The notes below the pieces were generated by a model. That model did not search any database. It saw nothing but the letters and a program-made list of their open reading frames with translations, and was not told the origin of the DNA. Positions 34,600 through 42,296 of a stretch of DNA of 64,000 nt are shown piece after piece (position 1 is the stretch's first letter; each line of letters begins with the position of its first letter). Source of the stretch: Chromatocurvus sp046260765. GTDB lineage: Bacteria > Pseudomonadota > Gammaproteobacteria > Pseudomonadales > Halieaceae. Made by a program: the position numbers and the translations under genes. The stretch covers positions 38,086 through 102,085 of the forward strand of contig JBHEOO010000005.1 in the NCBI GenBank assembly GCA_046260765.1, read 5' to 3'.

Positions 34600-36051
34600 T
34601 CAGTGCGCGATGCACACGTATTTGATTTCAAGGAACTCATCAATCCCGTGGTGCGACCCCTCGCGACCAACACCGGAGAGTTTCCAGCCGCCGAACGGGG
34701 CGCCCTCATAAGAGGTGTTGCCCGTATTGACGCCAACCACCCCGAACTCAAGGCTTTCAGTGACACGCCATATGCGGGCATTATCACGTGTAAATACATA
34801 CGCTGCCAACCCGTACTCCGTATCGTTTGCGACACGGATCGCATCCTCCTCCTCTGTGAACCGGAAAAGAGGGGCCACCGGCCCGAAGGTTTCCTCCCGC
34901 GCGATCTTCATGTCGGCGCTGGCGTTTGCGATGACGGTAGGTTCAAAGAAGGTGCCACCGAGGGCATGTGGCTTGCCGCCCGTTGCCAGCGTTCCCCCGT
35001 TGGCGAGGGCATCCTGTATATGTTCCTGCACCTTCAGCACGGCGTCTTTATCAATGAGCGGCCCCTGCTCTGTGCCCTCGTCCATGCCATCGCCGACCTT
35101 CATTGCGCCCACGGCTTTGGAAAACGCCGCGACGAAACGGTCGTAGATGCCGTCCTGCACATAAATGCGATTGGCGCAGACACAGGTCTGACCCATGTTG
35201 CGGAACTTGGTGGCAATGGCTCCCTTCACCGCGACATCGATGTCCGCATCGTCAAACACCAGCACCGGCGCGTTGCCGCCCAGCTCCAGAGATAGTTTCT
35301 TTACCGTCGGTGCCGCCTTGGCCATGAGGTGGCTTCCGACCTCGGTAGAGCCGGTGAAGGTAATCTTGCGCACCAGCGGGCTGGTCACGATCTCCTCGCC
35401 GACCACCGACGCGCTTCCGGGAACAACCTGGAACACGCCTGCCGGGACGCCTGCCCGGGCCGCGAGCTCACCCAGGGCGAGCGCCGACAGGGGCGTGGCG
35501 CTGGCCGGCTTGAGTACCATGGTGCAGCCGGCGGCCAGGGCGGGGGCCGCCTTGCGCGGGATCATGGCCATCGGGAAGTTCCAGGGTGTGATGGCGCCGC
35601 ATACGCCGATCGGCTGCTTCATCACCATCATGCGACGCTCCCGGTCCGGACTGGGAATGGTCTCTCCGTAAACCCGTTTCGCTTCCTCCGCAAACCACTC
35701 AAAGAATGCAGCGCCGTAAAGGATCTCTCCCCGCGCCTCCGCGAGTGGCTTGCCCTGCTCGGCGGTAAGAATGCGCGCCAGGTCCTCGCTGTTCGCGACA
35801 ACCAGATCAAACCAGCGGCGCAGTATCGCAGAGCGCTCCTTTGCCGGGCGCGCTGCCCAGTCTTTCTGCGCGGCGGCGGCACCTTCGATGGCATTGATGG
35901 TTGCGTCGCGATCGGCACCATTGACCTCGACGATCACCTGCCCGGTCGCGGGGTTGTAGACCGGAATTGCGGGCCCGCCTGCCGAGTCCGACCAGGCGCC
36001 GTTGATAAATACACCTGTGCGAAGAAGATCTGTGTCGTTGAGCTTGAGCAT
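34600..36051 (-). CDS. NAD(P)-dependent semialdehyde dehydrogenase (GabD-like)
   Basis: A 483-residue aldehyde dehydrogenase of the succinate/glutarate/alpha-ketoglutarate-semialdehyde type. Active-site segments include ITPWNFPMAMIPRKAAPALA, FTGSTEVGSHLMAKA, the general-base glutamate in SLELGGNAP and the catalytic cysteine in GQTCVCANR. The C-terminus GVGREGSHHGIDEFLEIKYV is GabD-like. I start it at the ATG 36051; the longer open frame to 36201 is built from low-complexity repeat DNA. With a DapA-like lyase and imino-acid dehydrogenase nearby, alpha-ketoglutarate semialdehyde is an attractive substrate, as in hydroxyproline breakdown, but unproven. Confidence 0.93.
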   Translation of the reverse strand: MLKLNDTDLLRTGVFINGAWSDSAGGPAIPVYNPATGQVIVEVNGADRDATINAIEGAAAAQKDWAARPAKERSAILRRWFDLVVANSEDLARILTAEQGKPLAEARGEILYGAAFFEWFAEEAKRVYGETIPSPDRERRMMVMKQPIGVCGAITPWNFPMAMIPRKAAPALAAGCTMVLKPASATPLSALALGELAARAGVPAGVFQVVPGSASVVGEEIVTSPLVRKITFTGSTEVGSHLMAKAAPTVKKLSLELGGNAPVLVFDDADIDVAVKGAIATKFRNMGQTCVCANRIYVQDGIYDRFVAAFSKAVGAMKVGDGMDEGTEQGPLIDKDAVLKVQEHIQDALANGGTLATGGKPHALGGTFFEPTVIANASADMKIAREETFGPVAPLFRFTEEEDAIRVANDTEYGLAAYVFTRDNARIWRVTESLEFGVVGVNTGNTSYEGAPFGGWKLSGVGREGSHHGIDEFLEIKYVCIAH

Positions 36052-36106
36052 AGTGTCGTGGCCACCGTTAACATGTGTTAGTAAAGCTTTCTGCCGCGGA
36101 GCTAAG

Positions 36107-36162
36107 CTGGCGGTACCTGCCTGGCGGTACCTTGCCGGCCGCACCTCGCCGGCCGCACCTCG
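36107..36162. repeat. 14-bp tandem repeat, four diverged copies
   Basis: Four consecutive 14-mers: CTGGCGGTACCTGC, CTGGCGGTACCTTG, then CCGGCCGCACCTCG twice. They lie just upstream of the aldehyde dehydrogenase in the 301-bp divergent gap to the aminotransferase. The copies form two pairs, which suggests a duplication of an already diverged dimer. Confidence 0.85.
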
Positions 36163-36186
36163 CCGCCCGCGCGGTCTGCGCTGAAA

Positions 36187-36206
36187 GTCTGGTGTCGGCA
36201 CCAGAC
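36187..36206. promoter_or_regulatory. Perfect hairpin GTCTGGTG-TCGG-CACCAGAC
   Basis: Eight-base perfect arms close a four-base TCGG loop in the middle of the divergent gap. No U-tract follows on either strand, so it is more likely an operator or an RNA stem in the aldehyde dehydrogenase leader than a terminator. Confidence 0.5.
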
Positions 36207-36236
36207 GGACGGTTAGAATAGCAGCTTACGCAAATT

Positions 36237-36278
36237 GCGAACACCTGTTCGCTAGATGTCCGCTAGAAGTTCGCTACA
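36237..36278. repeat. 11-bp repeat (three copies) joined to a palindrome
   Basis: The palindrome GCGAAC-ACCT-GTTCGC (36237-36252) runs into three tandem 11-mers: TGTTCGCTAGA, TGTCCGCTAGA and AGTTCGCTACA (36246-36278). Placed 75-115 bp before the aminotransferase start, the repeats could be multiple binding sites for one regulator. Confidence 0.65.
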
Positions 36279-36290
36279 CTGCAGTCTGCC

Positions 36291-36338
36291 CGCGTGACAG
36301 CTTTTTCCGACCAGCGCGCGACAGCTATTCCCGACCAT
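36291..36338. repeat. 24-bp direct repeat, two copies
   Basis: A 24-mer beginning CGCGTGACAGCTTTTTCCG is followed directly by a copy with four changes, beginning CGCGCGACAGCTATTCCCG. It ends 14 bp before the aminotransferase GTG start and overlaps where a promoter would be expected, so regulatory use is possible. Confidence 0.75.
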
Positions 36339-36352
36339 AGAGAGAACACGAC

Positions 36353-37768
36353 GTGTCCAACGCTATTGAAAATCCAGTAAATGCCAGCCTTCTGTCAGAC
36401 CTCGACCGGCATAATGTGTTTCACCCGTTCACGGCGCTTGGCAGTCACGAGCGCGACGGTGCTCCTATCGTGATGACCCACGCCGACGGCGTGGTCATGC
36501 ATGACAGCCAGGGGCGCGAATACATCGACGCCATGGCGGGTCTGTGGTGCGTCAACGTCGGCTACGGTCGCGAGGAGATCGCCAACGCCATGCGCGACCA
36601 GGCGATCGAGCTCTCTTACTGCCACGCATTCTCCTCCATGGCCAGCGATAAGCCGGCTATCCTGGCGGGACGCCTGATCGAGATGGCGCCGGTGCCCATG
36701 TCGAAGGTGTTCTTTGGCAATTCCGGCTCGGATGCCAACGATACCCAGGCCAAGCTGGTGTGGTACTACAACAACGTACGCGGCAAACCGGCGAAGAAGA
36801 AAATCATTGCGCGCCAGCGCGGCTACCATGGTGTTACCGTCATGTCTGCGGGAATGACAGGCCTGCCCGGATTGCACGCCGGTTTTGACCTGCCGCTGCC
36901 TTATATCAAGCACACAATGGCGCCGCATCGTCTCTGGGAAGGCCACGGTCTTAGCGACGCGGAATTCGTGGCGAAGCTGGTCGATGATCTTGAGCAGCTG
37001 ATAGCCCGTGAGGGCGCCGACACCATCGGCGCCATGATCATGGAGCCCGTCATGGGCGCCGGCGGTGTCATCGTGCCGCCGCCGGGATACTATGCGGCGG
37101 TGCAGAGTGTGCTCGACAGGCACGATATCCTTCTCATCGCCGATGAGGTCATTTGTGGCTTCGGTCGTCTGGGGTCGATGTTCGGCTGTCAGGCGATGGG
37201 TCTTAAGCCGGATCTGATCACAGTGGCCAAGGGTCTGACCTCTGCCTATTTTCCGCTGTCTGCCTGCATGGTGTCTGAGAAGGTCTGGCAGGTGCTGGTT
37301 GCCGGCGGTGACAGGTTCGGCGCTTTCGGGCACGGCTACACCTACAGCTCTCATCCCGTCGGTGCCGCGGCGGCACTGGCCAATCTGGATCTGCTTGAAC
37401 GGGAGAACCTTGTGGAGCAGGCGGGACGGCGCGGCGAGCATCTGCACAAGCGTCTGCAGGCGGCCTTCGCGGATCACCCATTGGTCGGTGAGATCCGTGG
37501 ATTTGGCCTGATCGGTGCGATCGAGCTGGTGGCTGATCGCGACGCCCCAAAGGCCTTCGATCCTGCGCTCAAGGTAGCCCCCAGGATTATCAGTGCCGCC
37601 CGCGATCGAGGAATCATCAGCCGCGCTCTGCCCGCCTCGGACAGCCTGGCGTTCTCGCCGCCGTTTGTTATCACCGATGCGCAGATTGATCGTGTTGTCG
37701 AGGGTGTTCGTGAGGCAGTGGATGAGGTGGCCGCAGAGCTCAAGGCCAGCGGTGACTGGTCAGGCTAA
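36353..37768 (+). CDS. Class III (omega-amino acid:pyruvate type) aminotransferase
   Basis: A 471-residue PLP enzyme of the beta-alanine/taurine/omega-amino-acid:pyruvate group. The cofactor phosphate site is in FFGNSGSDANDTQAKLVWYY, the aspartate that holds the pyridine nitrogen is in LLIADEVICGFGRLG, and the Schiff-base lysine is in LITVAKGLTSAYFPLSA. The start is a GTG at 36353 with a weak AGAGAG site. It converges on the GcvPB-like gene. With the semialdehyde dehydrogenase and GcvP-like decarboxylase nearby it may transaminate an omega-amine or semialdehyde of the same pathway. Confidence 0.93.
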   Translation: MSNAIENPVNASLLSDLDRHNVFHPFTALGSHERDGAPIVMTHADGVVMHDSQGREYIDAMAGLWCVNVGYGREEIANAMRDQAIELSYCHAFSSMASDKPAILAGRLIEMAPVPMSKVFFGNSGSDANDTQAKLVWYYNNVRGKPAKKKIIARQRGYHGVTVMSAGMTGLPGLHAGFDLPLPYIKHTMAPHRLWEGHGLSDAEFVAKLVDDLEQLIAREGADTIGAMIMEPVMGAGGVIVPPPGYYAAVQSVLDRHDILLIADEVICGFGRLGSMFGCQAMGLKPDLITVAKGLTSAYFPLSACMVSEKVWQVLVAGGDRFGAFGHGYTYSSHPVGAAAALANLDLLERENLVEQAGRRGEHLHKRLQAAFADHPLVGEIRGFGLIGAIELVADRDAPKAFDPALKVAPRIISAARDRGIISRALPASDSLAFSPPFVITDAQIDRVVEGVREAVDEVAAELKASGDWSG

Positions 37769-37780
37769 AACAGATGTCGG

Positions 37781-37814
37781 GATCGGGGTAGAAGCAGTTC
37801 CATCAACCCCGATC
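37781..37814. terminator. Terminator-like inverted repeat between convergent genes
   Basis: GATCGGGGT and ACCCCGATC form perfect 9-bp arms around a 16-nt spacer, in the 66-bp gap between the aminotransferase and GcvPB-like stops. There is no U-tract, so its strength as an intrinsic terminator is uncertain. Confidence 0.5.
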
Positions 37815-37834
37815 TCTGCGTGACGCGCGGTCTC

Positions 37835-39388
37835 TCAGGCCACGCCGCGCTTGCGTTGCCACGCGCGCCAGGTCATGGCCCAGTGCTCTGGCTGTTCCAG
37901 AGGTTCCACCTTCACTTTCTGTACCGCCTGATTGTGCGGCGCCGTCTGCACCAGTTCCGGATTGCTGTAGGCTTCGTCTGACACCTGCTTGAGCACCGCA
38001 ATCCAGTAGTCGATATCTTCCAGTGACCACATTTCGCCGGCCTCCGGCGTGAAGGGGTGCGGCACTAGCCACGGCTCGTGTGCCATCCAGAAGGCGTCTA
38101 TGCCGAAGTCCACCATGCGATTCTGCACGTCGGCAACGGTGACGCCGGTATCCTCGTACAGCTGCTCCAGGCTGTATCGGGTCATCTCCAGTCGCCAGCC
38201 GTCAATATCCGGGTGCGAGCGCGTGACCCCGCGGATTTTCAGCAGTTCCTTCTCCATGTAGTTGTTCAGAAGAACGGAGATGTCGGCGGCTTCGCTGAGG
38301 CCATCAAGCCCCATCGCCCGTGTCCAGGCATAGGCCTTCATCACCTGCTGCAGGTTGCCGTAGTACTCGCGAACCTTGCCGATGGAGTGTGGGCCGGGGT
38401 CAGTCAGCTGATAGCTGCCATTATCGAGAGTCACCAGTGGGCCGGGCAGATAGGGAATCAGCTTTTCGCTGCAGCCGTAGGCGCCCACCGCAGGGCCGCC
38501 GCCGCCCTTGGGTACGCCGAAGGTCTTGTGCAGCATGAACATGCAGGCATCAAAGCCCAGTTCTGCGGCGCGGATCTTGGTCATTACGCCGTTGAAGTTG
38601 GCGTGATCGTAGAAGCACAGTCCACCGGCCTCGTGCACGATACGCACCCACTCCTTGATCTCCGGGTTGTACAGGCCCATGTCGTCCGGGTTGTTGATCA
38701 TCAGCGCGGCGGTGCGATCAGACACCGCGGCCTTGAGTGCCTCCAGCGAGGGGTAGCCCTTCTCGTCAAGCGGCAGCGTGATGACCTCGAAGCCCGCGGT
38801 ATTGGCCGTGGCCGGGCTGCACGGGTGGGACTGTATGCTGGTGATGATCTGGTTGCGCTGTTTCAACTCACCGCGCGCCGCATGATAGGCACGGGTGATG
38901 CAGGTGTGGGTATAGGCGGCATCCGCGCCACCGGCAGCCTGGAAGACGAACTGATCCATGCCCGATAATTCGCGCAGCATGAGGTCGAAGTTGTGTACGC
39001 CTTCCAGCAGCCCCTGCAGGGTTGACGGGTGCTGTTTCGGGTGCAACTGCGCCATTTCCGGTCGCGCGGCGAGACGCTCATTGACCCGCGGGTTGTACTT
39101 CATGGTGCAGGTGCCGAACAGGCTGATGCCCATCATGCCCAGGGTTTCCTGGGACAGATGCAGGTAGTGGCGCAGGATGTCCGGCTCGGATAGCTCCGGT
39201 AGCGCGGGCCGGTCGGGTCTTGCCATGGACGCAGGTACGAGAGTCCTGGCGCCACCCACAGCCTCAGACACGGCATCCTCGGCGGCGGGGATATGTGCGC
39301 CGCGGCGTCCCGGTACGCCCATTTCCATAATGACAGGTTCGTCCCAGATCGGCGCCTGGAAACGACGGAGTTTGACTGGCTTGGACAT
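37835..39388 (-). CDS. GcvPB-like PLP decarboxylase subunit, divergent
   Basis: A 517-residue homologue of glycine dehydrogenase subunit 2. Family landmarks are LSEPDILRHYLHLSQ, LFGTCTMKYNPRVNE and the PLP lysine in FMLHKTFGVPKGGGGP (about K288). Other active-site segments depart from the glycine enzyme: the usual HGTNPAS cofactor loop is HPCSPAT (about 188-194), and the GAHGE loop is GADAA. The start at 39388 has GGAGG ten bases upstream and overlaps the GcvPA-like stop (TGATG). No gcvH or gcvT is nearby. It is probably a decarboxylase for glycine or, given the changes, another amino acid. Confidence 0.82.
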   Translation of the reverse strand: MSKPVKLRRFQAPIWDEPVIMEMGVPGRRGAHIPAAEDAVSEAVGGARTLVPASMARPDRPALPELSEPDILRHYLHLSQETLGMMGISLFGTCTMKYNPRVNERLAARPEMAQLHPKQHPSTLQGLLEGVHNFDLMLRELSGMDQFVFQAAGGADAAYTHTCITRAYHAARGELKQRNQIITSIQSHPCSPATANTAGFEVITLPLDEKGYPSLEALKAAVSDRTAALMINNPDDMGLYNPEIKEWVRIVHEAGGLCFYDHANFNGVMTKIRAAELGFDACMFMLHKTFGVPKGGGGPAVGAYGCSEKLIPYLPGPLVTLDNGSYQLTDPGPHSIGKVREYYGNLQQVMKAYAWTRAMGLDGLSEAADISVLLNNYMEKELLKIRGVTRSHPDIDGWRLEMTRYSLEQLYEDTGVTVADVQNRMVDFGIDAFWMAHEPWLVPHPFTPEAGEMWSLEDIDYWIAVLKQVSDEAYSNPELVQTAPHNQAVQKVKVEPLEQPEHWAMTWRAWQRKRGVA

Positions 39389-40797
39389 CAGCTGCATACC
39401 TCCTGCAGAGTGTTGGCGAGGTGGTCGATATCGGTCTGGCTGTGGAGTTCGGTGACGCAGTACAGTGCACTCTTGCCGAGCTCGGGAAAGTGCTCTGTCA
39501 GGTCGATACCGCCGAAAATGCCGCGCACCAGAAGGGCCGCGTTGATCTCGGCGACGGATTTCCCGACCGCGTCAAAGTTGACCACGAATTCCTTGAAGAA
39601 GCCCTGCTGTATGGGTACTGAAATGCCGTCAATGGCGTTGAGGCGCTGTGCCGCATAATGTGCGCGCTGAATGATCAGCTCACCCAGCTCGCGCATGCCC
39701 TCGGGTCCAAGCAATGACAGGTATACGGCACCGGCGATGGCGTGAAGGTAGGTGGAGTTGCCCGTCCAGTCCTTGCCATCCTCGCGGGAGCCATAGGAGC
39801 TCTGGTGCATCAGCGCCATAGAGAAGCCGACTTCGCCCTCGCGCGCGGTCTCCGCGATGCTCAGCATCAGGGTGGGGTACTCATGGGCGTAGCGGGGCTC
39901 GTCGCGAGAGGCGATAAAGCCGCCGAGGCCGCCGCCGCAGCTCATCGGCACGCCGAGGGTCTGTGTGGTGCCTACGATGATGTCGGCGCCGAAGTCGCCC
40001 GGGGCCTTGAGAATGCCGAGGGATATCGGATCGACGCCGACAATGGTCTCCGCACCTGCAGCGCGGGCCATGGCCGCGATTTCCTCGGCCTCGGCCTCTA
40101 TTATGCCCAGGTAGTTAGGCGTTTCGATGTAAACCGCCGCAACGCTCTCATCCAGATGCTTCTTCAGATCGGCCAGGTCGAGCGCCCCGGTCGCCGGGTC
40201 GCTGGCGACGTCCACCATTGCAATGTGCGAGGGCATTTCCTCTGGCTCGCAGTAATTGGCGATCACGGCGCGGCGCTCGGGGTCGAGAATGCGCGGCAGC
40301 AGTACCTTGTGGCGTCCGGTCAACCGGGATGCCATGCGGATGGCGTGACCGGTGGCGCAGCCCCAGCTGTAGACGGGCATGCCGACCATGTCGGCAGCGA
40401 TCAGCTCGCCAAGTTGGCTGTTGAATTCGAACCAGACCTGGTTGCGACCATGATCCGATGAGGGTGTGCCCCACACTGGCGTCAGAAACTCGCTGCGCGA
40501 CATGATTTCCTGGCAGACAGCGGGCACGTAATGCTGCCAGCAACCGCCGCCAAGGAAACTCAGGTGGCTTTCACAGGACTGGTTCCTGGCCAGCAGGGTG
40601 CCGATGTGGCGGTTGAGCTCGACTTCAGCGCTCAGCGTCGGCGGGAAGTTGAAGGTGCCGGCAACCCGGTGGGAAGACGGAATCTGCTCGAAGAGAGCCT
40701 CGACGGAGTCGATGCCCAGCGCCTGCAGCAGCCCCTGCTTGATGCTGTCGACCGAGTTGGGCATGAACGGATGCGCTCGGCGAACTGCCTCTTTCAT
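39388..40797 (-). CDS. GcvPA-like subunit, divergent
   Basis: A 469-residue homologue of glycine dehydrogenase subunit 1, the non-lysine half of the split P-protein. Recognisable parts are HLSFLGGGCWQHYVPAV, SRSEFLTPVWGTPSSDHG, VAAVYIETPNYLGI, IVGVDPISLGILKAPGDFGA and VGTTQTLGVPMSCGGGLGGF. The segment normally reading like REQHIRREKATSNICTNQ is replaced by HQSSYGSREDGKDWTGNST, a clear departure in a conserved region. The start ATG at 40797 has GGAG eight bases upstream; a longer frame to 40842 runs into an operator-like palindrome. It forms a complex with GcvPB by analogy to Thermus and Bacillus enzymes. Confidence 0.82.
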   Translation of the reverse strand: MKEAVRRAHPFMPNSVDSIKQGLLQALGIDSVEALFEQIPSSHRVAGTFNFPPTLSAEVELNRHIGTLLARNQSCESHLSFLGGGCWQHYVPAVCQEIMSRSEFLTPVWGTPSSDHGRNQVWFEFNSQLGELIAADMVGMPVYSWGCATGHAIRMASRLTGRHKVLLPRILDPERRAVIANYCEPEEMPSHIAMVDVASDPATGALDLADLKKHLDESVAAVYIETPNYLGIIEAEAEEIAAMARAAGAETIVGVDPISLGILKAPGDFGADIIVGTTQTLGVPMSCGGGLGGFIASRDEPRYAHEYPTLMLSIAETAREGEVGFSMALMHQSSYGSREDGKDWTGNSTYLHAIAGAVYLSLLGPEGMRELGELIIQRAHYAAQRLNAIDGISVPIQQGFFKEFVVNFDAVGKSVAEINAALLVRGIFGGIDLTEHFPELGKSALYCVTELHSQTDIDHLANTLQEVCS

Positions 40798-40825
40798 TCT
40801 GCTATCTCCCAGCGTAAGGTGGATT

Positions 40826-40844
40826 TTGTGCGCATAACGCACAA
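40826..40844. promoter_or_regulatory. Operator-like palindrome TTGTGCG-N5-CGCACAA
   Basis: A perfect 7-bp inverted repeat lies 29 bp upstream of the GcvPA-like start, in the divergent gap to the AcoX-like gene. The same TGTGCG half-site recurs inverted in the palindrome at 42341-42354. It is a good candidate binding site for a dimeric regulator, possibly the IclR protein. Confidence 0.6.
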
Positions 40845-40956
40845 TTGATGCGTATTAACCAAATAGTGCCTCTTTCTGCTGCCGTTGACAATGGTGACGC
40901 CGGTTGCGGATGCGTCGGGGTAGGGCAGATTCTGTGCACGCAGCGGACGACGATAT

Positions 40957-42099
40957 ATGAACGGTAACAGGAAACGCGTGGGCCTGGTGGTCAACCCGAT
41001 CGCCGGAATGGGCGGTGCGGTGGGACTGAAAGGCACGGACGGGATTCTGGTAGAGGAAGCACGCCGCCGCGGGGCACAGCCGATGGCGCAGAAGCGGGCG
41101 CGCACCGCGCTCGAATCGCTGCGGCGGGCTGACCAGTCGGTCGAGATTCTGACCTGTAAGGGGAGTATGGGCTCCGATGCCGCCGAGGCAGCCGGCGTCG
41201 CGCACCGCGTGGTGTTCTGTCCCGCTGAACCGCCCGGTGCAGCGGACACCCGCAATGCCGTGACGGCGCTTTTGAGTGAAAACGTGGATCTGCTGTTGTT
41301 TGCCGGCGGCGACGGCACGGCGCGTGAGGTAATGGCAGCAGCCGGCACCCAGCTGCCCGTGTTGGGCATTCCGGCCGGCGTGAAAATGCACTCTGCGGTC
41401 TTCGGGGTCACCGCCATGACGGCGGGCGATGCGGCCAGGGCGTTTCTCGAAAGTGACTGTCCGGAGGCGTCGCTGATGCCGGCGGAGGTCATGGACCGGG
41501 AGCCGGGCGAGGATGGCGAGCCGGTGGGCTCCCCGGTACTTTACGGGTACCTCCAGGTACCTGTGATGCCCAGGCTGATGCAGGCAGCGAAGGCTGCCGG
41601 CGCCAGTGACGACGCGGCACTTGGCGGCGCACTGCAGCGCCTCGCAGACCAGATCCGGCAGGGCGGGCTGAGTGTTCTGGGTCCGGGCGCCACGCTGCTG
41701 CGCCTCAAGAATATTCTCGGTGCGCCGGGTACGCTTCTCGGTGTCGACATTTTCGATCATGGCGAGTGTGTTGCCAGCGATGTGGATGAGCGTCAGCTCT
41801 GGTCGCTGGTCAGTGCGCGGGATGCGCGCATTGTCGTTGGCGTTGTCGGCGGTCAGGGTTTTCTGTTCGGTCGCGGCAATCAGCAGATCAGTGCCCGCGT
41901 CATCGCTCGCGTGGGACGGGAAAACATCGACGTGGTTTCCTCGGCGGCGAAGCTGACCGGTCTGCCGGGCGGAGCGCTGCGGGTTGATACAGGCGATCGT
42001 GCGGTGAATGCCTCGCTCGCGGGTTACCTGCCGGTTGTTACCGGCAGCGCCCGACAGATGATGTGCAAGGTGATTGATGTCGATGCAGAGCTCGGCTGA
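40957..42099 (+). CDS. ATP-NAD kinase/AcoX-like protein
   Basis: A 380-residue protein of the diacylglycerol-kinase/NAD-kinase fold. The N-terminal VGLVVNPIAGMGGAVGLKG and the GGDGTAREV nucleotide motif are both clear, followed by GIPAGVKMHSAVF. The layout matches the AcoX branch, encoded in some acetoin operons, rather than housekeeping NadK. The long C-terminal part (VVGVVGGQGFLFGRGNQQIS) is typical of that branch. What it phosphorylates is unknown. It is divergent from the GcvP-like pair and shares their control region, which suggests a common pathway. Confidence 0.85.
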   Translation: MNGNRKRVGLVVNPIAGMGGAVGLKGTDGILVEEARRRGAQPMAQKRARTALESLRRADQSVEILTCKGSMGSDAAEAAGVAHRVVFCPAEPPGAADTRNAVTALLSENVDLLLFAGGDGTAREVMAAAGTQLPVLGIPAGVKMHSAVFGVTAMTAGDAARAFLESDCPEASLMPAEVMDREPGEDGEPVGSPVLYGYLQVPVMPRLMQAAKAAGASDDAALGGALQRLADQIRQGGLSVLGPGATLLRLKNILGAPGTLLGVDIFDHGECVASDVDERQLWSLVSARDARIVVGVVGGQGFLFGRGNQQISARVIARVGRENIDVVSSAAKLTGLPGGALRVDTGDRAVNASLAGYLPVVTGSARQMMCKVIDVDAELG

Positions 42100-42120
42100 G
42101 GTCACGTTACCGGGCTACGC

Positions 42121-42165
42121 ATCATTGCACTACCCATCATTGCACTGCCCATCATTGCACTATGC
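42121..42165. repeat. 15-bp tandem repeat, three copies
   Basis: Three successive 15-mers, ATCATTGCACTACCC, ATCATTGCACTGCCC and ATCATTGCACTATGC, follow the AcoX-like stop codon by 22 bp. They open a 415-bp gap before the S9 peptidase. The rest of that gap is unusually AT-rich at 42230-42380 and carries a promoter and operator. Confidence 0.9.
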
Positions 42166-42296
42166 GTCGCTAAGCCAGGTCTTGTTGGTTTGTCTCTCAT
42201 TGCGCCATTTCGTCCCTATAAATGCAACATCCGTGCGCCCAGAGAACGACTCGCGCAATAGTTTTAAGCGCTCAACGCTACTTAAAAACTTTTTTA

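Noticed and set aside
36052..36201. N-terminal extension of the aldehyde dehydrogenase
   Set aside because: The extra 50 codons translate tandem-repeat DNA into Arg/Pro-rich sequence without family likeness; the ATG at 36051 matches the usual start.
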